DNA from: Scilla litardierei
Lineage: Eukaryota > Streptophyta > Magnoliopsida > Asparagales > Asparagaceae
DNA: 64,000 bases
Direction: 5' to 3'
Assembly: GCA_030789695.1 (NCBI GenBank)
Contig: CM061142.1
Span: 160,334,391-160,398,390, forward strand
Shown: piece by piece, positions 56,222-64,000 of the stretch
How the letters are laid out: each line of letters opens with the position of its first letter
Numbering within the stretch: the first letter of the stretch is position 1
Made by a program: the position numbers and the translations under genes
The notes under the pieces: generated by a model
Database searches by the model: none
What the model was told of the DNA's origin: nothing
What the model saw: only the letters and a program-made list of their open reading frames with translations

Positions 56222-56341
56222 TGTTGTGAAGGGAATTTAGGGAGAAATAGGTGTAAGGGGTTAAGAGCCCCCTACCAGTGTATTTATAACTTTCAATAGT
56301 GGGTTGGATACCCAATTGGCCCAATGAGCCTATTCATAACA
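56222..56341 (-). repeat. Element E right LTR (120 bp)
   Basis: TGTTGTGAAGG...TTCATAACA, one base different from the left LTR. Confidence 0.93.
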
Positions 56342-56373
56342 ACTACAACTTTTATAAAATTTTGTGGAAAAAG
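56342..56373. repeat. ACTAC duplication and last unit of the 34-bp array
   Basis: ACTAC (56342-56346) repeats 49637-49641; ACAACTTTTATAAAATTTTG continues the array split by element E. Confidence 0.8.
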
Positions 56374-57683
56374 CACAAAATTTAAAAATGTATATGAGGT
56401 TGCAGCTGTTCCAAATCTCACTGCAGTAGCTATACACATCATGATAAACAAACGCACACCTAATATTATTCATTCAAACCACATTCATTGTTCATCTTTC
56501 CATCACCCTGAAGGAGCCGGTTCCTTCTACAAAAATGCATAAACACTTATCCCCTAAAAAGATGCCTAAACATATATCAGAAGCTGTGGATAGTTGGTAA
56601 GAAGTTTCCTTGGTAAAAGTAGGAAGGATGCTAATCACCCTCTTTTTATAGTATTTACAATCTTATATCCAAACATATATAAGGAATTGGACATAAGTAT
56701 TGCACTTAATCCTATAGTCATCCTCATTGTAGGATCGCTAACACCAATACTGGAATCTCTATGAACCCTTTCTGTAGCTCCAAGTTCAACCATACACATA
56801 GGAGCCCTTACTCTGACACTCCTTTATCGTCTACGTTGCATCTGTACGAAACATAACTAATCTAACCTAGCAATTAATTCTGGGATGAACAACCGCTCTA
56901 TTCTGAGTGATATGTGAAGACATTGGTTTGAGCAGAAAGCCCCAAATTACAAGAACCGTATAAATCCATAAAAGAAAATACCTAGTTTAAGGACTTGGAA
57001 TTTGGTGTGAGAAGCAATGGAGTAACAGTCTCCATAAAGACTAAGGAGCTTAACCAGATTTTATGAACACTGTGAAGCTACTGTCAACCCGCTATATCAT
57101 ATACTTTTAAAAACATATTAAATGAAAAATCTCCACTTGATTTTTGGATAATTAAGTAATTAAAACTTGATGGGTTAATAACCAAACTCGAAAAATCAAC
57201 ATGTGACCTACAACAGACCTAGATGAATTTTTAAAGCAAACATGTTTCAGATTGGGAGCGAATTTTTACAGCGAGACTCGACGAGCGAGATTTGAAACCC
57301 ACGGCAGCTCTTTCTCCCTCGTTGCCAGCCCATCATTATAATTTAATTATATATAATAATAATGATAAAAGATGTAAATACTACACAGAACCGCGTGTTG
57401 AAAACCAGTTAAAAGGGATTTTCTACTAAGTACGGTTGGTAACTTTGTACGTGTGCTAAAATGGATCGGGTCTGGCGGACAGGTCTGATTATTGGATTCG
57501 CTTGCCCAAATTGATTCCTGATTTTAGGCCTGGATTGACAACTGATGTAAATACCTGATTTCCATGGTATAAATGTGGTTTAAACTTAAAAAGCTATTAC
57601 AACCAACTAAGACAACATCTCAAAAAGCTGTAAATATTCGGTCAAAATTAACAATTACAACTATTCAAGAAAAAAGTTCTAAT
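56374..57683. other. Unassigned sequence, probably rest of the CACTA-like element
   Basis: 1.3 kb of AT-rich sequence without a frame above 72 residues or any recognised motif. A right CACTA end (sense ...TTGTAGTG) was not seen. Confidence 0.5.
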
Positions 57684-57830
57684 TGTTATGAATCAAGTAC
57701 TGAGGGGAGAGCCCTCAAGTCTATATTTATAGCCAAAGGGGAGAATACAAGTGGGCTTATACATATATGGGCCTAAACACTTGGGTTGGCCCAATAACTC
57801 ATCCAACCCAGTAAATACCCATTCACAACA
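57684..57830 (-). repeat. Element F left LTR (147 bp)
   Basis: TGTTATGAATC...TTCACAACA, followed by the polypurine tract (sense TAAGGGGGAG). Similar in layout to E's LTR. Confidence 0.8.
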
Positions 57831-58215
57831 CTCCCCCTTATCCAGCCATAGTTGTGGACCCTGCTCATGAATGCTTCAGGATTCTGAGCCTGTATGGGTC
57901 TCACATGGGGTGAATACTTCAGGATCCTGAGTTGGTGAGATTTGCCTCGTTAAAACCTTTAGCTATGGAAAACCCAGTGGGAAAAACCATAGTTAAGGAA
58001 AAAGAGTGCAAACGCTCTTTAACTCCCCCTGATTTGTACATGTGACTCTGCTCATGAATACTTCTGGATTCTGAGCGTCACAGAGGGGTGGATACTTCGG
58101 GATCCAGAGTTGATTTGATTTTGCCTCGTTAAAACCTTTGGCTATGGAAAACCCAGTGGGAAAAACCATAACTAAGGGAAAAGAGTACAAATTCTGTCAA
58201 CTCCCCCTGATCTGT
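57831..58215 (-). repeat. Tandemly duplicated 3' module of element F with three polypurine tracts
   Basis: Two diverged copies of a module of about 185 bp (57836-58020 and 58022-58206) each hold a CTTCAGGATCC-type word, GCCTCGTTAAAACCTTT, GGAAAACCCAGTGGGAAAAA, AAAAGAGT and ACTCCCCCTGAT (sense ATCAGGGGGAGT). With the LTR-proximal tract there are three copies. Confidence 0.8.
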
Positions 58216-58422
58216 AAAAGCTCTTAGGCTTTCAGATCTCGTAGGCTTATATCATCACTCCTATTTACAATATTCCGAAAATGTACACAGATTACAAATG
58301 TTATCACCATCAAGCAGCTGCTGAATCCAGAAACTCTGGAGAGGTGTGCTAAGTTTCATCGCCTCTGATGTGGTCTTCAGACTATATGGTCAGCTCCACA
58401 AAACCAGCCTCTATCCCAGTCG

Positions 58423-59608
58423 TCACTGGGATGTGATGTACCACCAGACGCCCTTAAATACACCTATTGGTGTGATTCTGGAATGGTGAGTATATCGGAA
58501 TTGATAGGATGATGTTGCCTTCATAAGTTGCTTTGCATATTTGCAGTAGATGGCCATCCCACTGTGGGTACCCATTCTGTGATTTATCAGTATAGGGACC
58601 GGACCTGTAACCTGCATTTGCACAAACATTGGAGGATGCTACTATAATTTGTAAGTCCAAATCTTTCGACCCTTGGAGGAAGCGCAGAAGGCTTGACTCC
58701 GGTCTAATGGCCCTAGTGAGGTGCCAACTATCTCTGGCTAATGAGTTAACTGCAATTGCTATACCGGGACACATGCAGTTAGCCATGAGTGCATGATTGC
58801 ACTTAGATAAGGGACTTTAGGACCAGTTATATCCTCCCCCTCTTCCAGCGATCGGAAGGGTTCTTTTTTGTACATCCATTGAGTATACCACCGAAGGTGT
58901 ACTTTGGATGACAATGGTCCTTTTAATTTCTTTAACGCGCTTCTGGGCGTTTATAACAGGATTCTATGAGCCATGACTTTATATTTGCCTAGGTCTTTTT
59001 ATTTCATGTTTAAAAGTCAGGCTTGTACATTTATTTCGGTTTTCTCTTCAGGAGATCCAATGAGATTTTAGTTGTTTCCAACTATGATCTCTAATCCTGT
59101 TCTTTGCACAGATGCAAAGACAACCTTCAGTAGGAATCATTGACTTGTCAAGTGATTCTCTTGGTTGTACATTTATTTGTTATACTTATATTTCTTTATT
59201 TGAATAGACGTCCCGAAGTCTATTCTGGCATTTTAAGGAAATGTGGAAATTATCTTTACAAGATATCCACGAAGGTATGCCGTCACAACATCCAATAACA
59301 GCATATCCAAAATTTTCCTTCGCCAAATCGTAAGGTATTCGCTTTTGATAACTTAGGGAGACTGATGCATCATTTATGAGACATGCTCATTTGATTTTGT
59401 TCGATCCCTAGTTTCAGCGAAATTTTCCTTGGGCTATAGGTTGTACCGTATAGCATGCGATTTTGTATTTATTTTTCTTATGTTTGCAATACTTTGTTTT
59501 ATCCACAGGTTTGACACCTTTTAGTGTCTGGACTTCAGGTCCGAACATTTCACGTTTCATAAGTGAGTCCAGCTCATCTTTTATTGCCACGTTCCATATT
59601 TTGGCCAA
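58423..59608 (-). pseudogene. Element F RT and RNase H debris
   Basis: Recognisable islands: an RNase H part (NVCANAGYRSGPYTDKSQNG near 58590) and the start of RT (KDELDSLMKREMFGPEVQTL, KGVKPVDKTKYCKHK at 59414-59608). The middle of RT, including the catalytic region, is heavily decayed. Confidence 0.75.
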
Positions 59609-61440
59609 TCTCTACGTTTGCCTTCTAGCAACGGAGTGTGGAACGATAATTTTCAAACATCATCGCCATTGCGATGTATATGGCAATATGATACGTGAAT
59701 ACATTGTCGACAATTTATGTTCTATCTGTCCAACACCTCCCCAGTACGTACAACATTTGCTTAATTTCACTTTTTCCCGGCAATTCCTCTGCAGTGGATT
59801 CCGGGAAGGGTGATGGTGTGGACAGGAGCTCATTGTCCTGTGGTAGTATTGTCTTAAGGTCTCCAGGAGTTTCTTGTCCTAGGAGCCTGGTGGTCTGCCT
59901 CTTTTCTGTTGAGGGTCAGCCACTTCTGCTGCTGGTGGATTGCATCCATTCTCGGGGATGTTAATCCTAGCTGGAGTTTTTGCAGCAGGAATGTGTGATC
60001 TGACAATCTTCTGGTTGTCAATGAATGATTCCGGTAATTGGTAAACAGTGTTCTTGTATGTGGAGGATCTGCGGGATCTCATCTACACATTGTATTGTTA
60101 CCGGATCATAGTGGGTCAAACTTTTTTGTATCCCACGTTATAATTTTTCTTCGCGCCAGATTTTCCAGTATCTGGGCCTATTTTTGGGAAACTCGTCTCA
60201 TCGAGATCACAGTCTTCAAGGTGTGCCTTAATTACGTCTCCCGTTTGGGGTTCTAGGTATCGTATAAGTGAGGGTGAGTCAAACCCTGCATGGATACCTA
60301 GGCGACGTTGAGTACCGTTTTGGTCCTCTTTGGTGGTGCAATGTGGATTTAAGACTGCGCGACCGAAGATTCTCAGATGAGAAATGTTCGGTGGCATTCC
60401 ATATGCAAATTGCATTGGAGACTCTGACCTCCAGAGGGTCTTATTTTCATTTACGATGCAGCATGCAGAGTTTGCATGTCCCCATGCATCCATAGGTAAT
60501 CGGGATTTAATGGACGTTCAGTCCATTGGAGTCTACTTTTCAGTGACTCTGCCGACCCATTTTGGGTATGAACATGTGGCACTTGTATGTTCATTTTCAA
60601 TTCCTGTTGATTGGCAGTACTCTTGAAAAGACTGAGGTATATTTCCCAACATTAACCAGACTTATTTACAACATTTTATTGTCTGGGAAATGTGCCCGCA
60701 ACATTTTTATTCTTGTGCCAATAGCTTTGGAAAAGCTAAGTTGCGGGTCTTGTAGTAGACATACGTACGAATGTTCTGAGGATGCATTTATCAGTACAAT
60801 GAAGTACCAAAATAGCCCACTAGGGGTGGTGGATTTTATCCACATTTGTCTCCTTGTATTCTTTTTGAGGAAGCGTGGAGATCCTTTTTCAACTTTTCGT
60901 GGAGATGGCCTTGTAATTAATCTTCCTTTATAGTAAGGGATGCGAGGGAATTTTCCCTTCTGAAGAATCTTCTGGTTCTTCAAGTCATACCCATAGGATA
61001 AGATGCTGTGCATCATCACAAATCCAGGGTGGCCAAGTCCATCATGCCAGAGTAAAAACTCGGCTGATGTAGGGCACTTCAGGTGCTCCGTTTAATTCTG
61101 CTTTTTTTCTCCGAATCTTCGTATGGTAGAGGCCTATAAGGCTCTCAAAACGTTCAAGTGTGGATTTTACTCCTTTTCTTGAGACGTTGCATACGGTAAT
61201 TTTTCATTTACATTTGCTGTTTCCAAGTGGGATCCGTTGAAACGGATGTCCTTGAAACTTAGAAAGTTTCTTTTGGAATTCGGAGGGATTAGTGCATCCA
61301 TTATTTTTGTGTCATTTGGGGGCAACTGTGTTGCATTCCCTGGATCTTCAATATAGCCCTGATATTGGGCTTTGTATTGAAAGAGATCGTACGTGTTTAT
61401 TGTCTACTAATTATTTATGGGAGCGGTTTCAAAAGATGAA
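59609..61440 (-). pseudogene. Element F protease and integrase debris
   Basis: Fragments match E in order: the linker with ARINIPENGCNPPAAEV (59879-60082), integrase C-terminal part (ANSACCIVNENKTLWRSE, LGIHAGFDSPSLIRYLEPQT at 60116-60493), core and pre-integrase (ILQKGKFPRIPYYKGRLITR at 60666-61019) and a ruined protease near 61400. Multiple frameshifts. Confidence 0.8.
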
Positions 61441-61609
61441 ACATAAAGGCACATGCATATTCAGATAGACATATTAATTTATTGTCTACTAAATTTTTTC
61501 AATCAAAACAGATTGCGTAATACAAAAGCTCTCATAACGTGAGATGTTCTAAACAATTTGCTAAGATAAAAGTAAAGGCTAGTCAAGCATGTCATTATTT
61601 TCGAAGTCG
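61441..61609 (-). other. Gag-pol gap of element F
   Basis: About 170 bp of AT-rich non-coding sequence between gag and protease remnants, at the same place as the 53606-53739 gap in E. Confidence 0.5.
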
Positions 61610-62543
61610 TCAGCTGAAAAACTTAACTGGAGCATCATATGTCATCAGGTTTGTTTCAGCTTTATTTTTCTTGTTCTCTTTATACAAATCCTGGAGATGA
61701 TGCGGAGTTCGGCACACTCTGGACCAGTGGTCTTTCATGCCACAATTTTGGCACTGGTCTTCCCATTCCCTCTTGGGTGGGGGTATATCATTTCTATTTT
61801 TGTTATTTCTGTGCCTCGTGAACTTCCGCTTACTTTCATTATTTCGTTGCTGCTGTACATGGCCCTTGGCATTTTTCTGTTGACCCCCCTTCTGTGGTCT
61901 TTCTTTTCTTTTATTATCTCTCTTCTTTTTGAAGGAAGAGGAATAGTGAGCTTCTGGTGGGGGGCAGTGCCGGGGAGCGTATATTGTGAGTGGAGAGAAG
62001 AAGCTCTCTGTTTTACTCGGCCATGAGTAAACATGACGGCAGCTCGGAATACTTGGTGAACTTGCGTTCACGGTATTGCTGCATGAGTATCGCATCTTTT
62101 TCATGGAAGGACGTATACGTCTTTTCCAGCATGCGATTTTCTGAGACTTTTTCACCACACAACTTCAGGCGTGCGGTGATGCTAAAAAGTGCTGAGTTGT
62201 ACTCAGCAACGGACTTTAAGTCCTGCAGTCTCAGGTTCTCCCACTCGTATCGTGCCCTTGGGAGTATAACATCTTTCTGATGTTTATACCTGTCCTCAAG
62301 GTAAGTCCATAGCTCAAATGGATCTTCGACCGTAAGGAATTCAGCCTTTAAGGTCTTGTCCACATGGCGGCGAATATAGATGATGGCTTGCGCCTTCTCT
62401 ATATCGCTAACATTTTCTTTTTCAGTCACAGCAGCGATGAGGGTCTTTGCCCGCAGGTGAAACTTTACATCTAGCTGCCAGCTTAGATAGTTTCTACCTT
62501 ATGCTTCCAGTACTTCGAAATTAACGCTTGCAATATTAGCCAT
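61610..62543 (-). pseudogene. Element F Gag, broken
   Basis: ATG at 62543, an in-frame stop soon after, then open pieces 62013-62429 (IYIRRHVDKTLKAEFLTVED, YKHQKDVILPRARYEWENLR) and 61610-62158 with the CCHC knuckle CQNCGMKDHWSRVCR. Clearly the homologue of the E Gag, with one stop near the start and one frameshift near 62013-62158. Confidence 0.85.
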
Positions 62544-63490
62544 TTATCTAGCAGAGCACAAACATGCATGAATGAATAATTAATTCAGAGAAAACATTTT
62601 CATGCGGAGGCAATATTTAACGAAAAACTAAATGTGTGGATCGGCCAGTCCCACAAGAAAGAGTCCAAAAAAGTCCACAGTCCAAATTATACAAATTTGC
62701 AGCTTAAAGAAAATGAAAATACAACTTTGGAAACCCCGTGGGTCCCATATGATATCTCCATCTTCAAGCGTGGCCTCCGTCTTCATGGAAGTTGGTCTTC
62801 TTTCTTTGACATTTACATAAATTCCTCACTACAATTTCTCTCAAAAATAAAAGAAAAGTGCGGGAAATAAACTGTGGGACTAAACGGCCGATCCAAAAAC
62901 CACATTTAGCAATTCATGCAGAAATATTGTGCTCATCAACATTTTCATCATACATTTTCATCACAGGCATCACAGGCATTTAATATTCGCAGAGATGGAT
63001 AAATAATTTAAACACTTAATAATTATTGGACCACTGGGCAACGTCATACACCGTTAGGTTACTAACGGCAGAGCGGTCGCAGGATCTTCCTAATTATTAA
63101 GTTTTAAATACAATGCACAACCACGCATATAATATCCAACAGAATATACCAGAGATGCAAAGCATGTAAATATGATTTTTGCAGAAAAAATCATCACAAT
63201 GCAAAGGTTATAAATTGAATGGGTTTAATCAATTAAATTGATTAAGAGCCCAAAAATAACATTTTCTTTGTCAGAGGAAAAAGTTTCCCTCATCATCCCA
63301 AAAGCCCCCCAAGAAACCCCAAAAAATTCTCGCCTGCCCGATATTTGTCCCGTATTTTATCGTGATTTTTCACGAATATTTTGCCCTTAAATCCCCCTTT
63401 TTAAATTAATATTTAGGCTAATAAATTGCCTTTTGAGACGAGTTTATAGCCCTTTGCCTCCCCCACATTTTTTTTCACAGATAAACCAGC

Positions 63491-63755
63491 CTGCGGGCCT
63501 GAAGCCCGCAGTCGACCTATAGGCTTCAGGCCCATAAGCCTCTTTTTTTTTTTGAAAATCTGACTGTGGGCCTGAGGCCCGCAGCAGGTCTGTGGGCTTC
63601 AGGCCCACAGATTTTTCTGTTTTTTTTTTTGAAATCTGTGGGCCTAAAGCCCACAGATCTGCTGTGGGCTTCAGGCCCACAGATCTGGAATAATTTTTTT
63701 TTTGAATTCTGTGGGCCTGAACCCCACAGATCTGCTGTGGGCTTCAGGCCCACAG
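63491..63755 (-). repeat. Array of eight 21-bp palindromes separated by T tracts in the F leader
   Basis: Palindromes at 63491-63511 (CTGCGGGC...GCCCGCAG), about 63519-63538, 63564-63584, 63590-63610, 63636-63656, 63662-63682, 63709-63729 and 63735-63755 (mostly CTGTGGGC...GCCCACAG). Centres are CTGAAG, CTTCAG or CTGAGG. Runs of 10-12 T separate pairs. C:G in the first stem is T:A in later ones. Confidence 0.9.
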
Positions 63756-63807
63756 ATCTGGAAAATTTAATTTTTTTTTTGTGTTTCCCCCTAGGGTTTC
63801 ACAGGGG

Positions 63808-64000
63808 GGGCCGGAGCCGCCGCCGCCCCCTGCAGGGGGGGCGCGGCCGCCGGGGCCGCCGCCCCCCTGCAGGGGGGCGCGGCCGCGGAGGCCGCCCCCC
63901 TGCAGGGGGCGCGGCCTCGGGGGCCGCCGCCCCTGCAGGAGGGGCGGCGAGGGCCGCCCCCCGGCAGGGGGAGGCGTCCGCAGGGGCCGCCACCCCCTGC
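63808..64000 (-). repeat. GC-rich tandem repeat with CCCCCTGCAGGGGG palindromes
   Basis: About five units of roughly 35-42 bp, each with CCCCTGCAGGGG and GCGGCCGC-type words, running to the end of the window. Confidence 0.8.

Larger units (their letters stand above)
49642..56341 (-). mobile_element. Element E: Ty1/copia (Ale-like) retrotransposon, near-complete
   Basis: Short LTRs of 120 bp each (TGTTGTGAAGG...TTCATAACA) differing by one base, an ACTAC duplication, and gag and pol on the minus strand in copia order (gag, protease, integrase, RT, RNase H). Pol is one frame broken only by two TAG codons. A 1.4-kb leader with palindromes precedes gag. The short LTRs and domain sequences suggest the Ale/Retrofit lineage. 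Confidence 0.93.
57684..64000 (-). mobile_element. Element F: decayed Ale-like copia element related to E, runs off the window
   Basis: One LTR (57684-57830), minus-strand pol and gag debris in the same order as E, and a leader with palindromes to the window end. Gag, protease, integrase and RT parts match E's protein blocks but contain many stops, frameshifts and deletions. The right LTR lies beyond 64000. It is clearly older than E. Confidence 0.88.
62544..64000 (-). other. Element F leader (at least 1.46 kb)
   Basis: Non-coding. The part next to gag matches E's leader (GGATCGGCCAGTC, TCTCTCAAAAA words). Further out are a palindrome array (63491-63755) and a GC-rich repeat block reaching the window end. 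Frames at 63444-63993 are repeat artefacts. Confidence 0.7.

Noticed and set aside
63444..63993. Frames with repeated GLKPTADLW and Pro/Ala motifs
   Set aside because: Translation of the palindrome array and GC repeats in the F leader.

Overview
The window is plant nuclear DNA, and almost all of it is nested transposable elements. Ty3/gypsy chromovirus (Tekay-like) and Athila-lineage elements, Ty1/copia Sirevirus-like and Ale-like elements, a hAT transposon and a CACTA-type end are all recognisable. Their primer-binding sites match plant initiator-Met, Asp and Ile tRNAs. I found no intact host gene, rRNA, tRNA gene or CRISPR array, and I cannot name the species.

Layout. (1) 1-20741: element A, a degenerate Tekay-like gypsy element on the minus strand. 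Its left LTR starts before the window. Its right LTR (from 6499) is split by a complete gag-only Sirevirus-like element (7343-14498, duplication TAGTC) and by a truncated non-autonomous element B (about 15026-20059). (2) 20985-42378: element C, a young Athila-type element on the minus strand (duplication GTTGG; both LTRs 1820 bp). It has an open pol and an ATHILA-like 3' ORF but no gag or protease. Its right LTR is split by element D (33807-42128), a very young non-autonomous element with twin 2853-bp LTRs and a 2.6-kb non-coding interior. (3) 42384-43959: remnant of the 5' end of another gypsy element (G) and a possible hAT-like end. (4) 43968-47492: a 3.5-kb hAT transposon with 8-bp duplications and a transposase broken by one stop and one frameshift. 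(5) 48239-57683: a CACTA-type end and a 34-bp palindromic tandem array, interrupted by an Ale-like copia element E (49642-56341, duplication ACTAC). (6) 57684-64000: a more decayed relative of E (element F) that runs off the window.

The order of events follows from the nesting: D entered C, B and the Sirevirus-like element entered A, and E entered the CACTA array. By eye, twin LTRs of C and D each differ at about four positions, so both insertions look recent.

The strongest unexplained signals are RNA or DNA structures inside the elements. C carries five stem-loops in each LTR with the same 14-nt loop but five different self-complementary stems, placed downstream of the LTR TATA box. C also carries a CTCGGCCGAG palindrome cluster in front of both the LTR TATA box and a second, internal TATA-like box upstream of its 3' ORF. 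Elements B and D appear to be primed by tRNA-Ile. The copia leaders of E and F carry palindrome arrays with compensated stems. The elements may work together in trans: a gag-only element, a pol-only element and two elements with no coding capacity all sit in one window.
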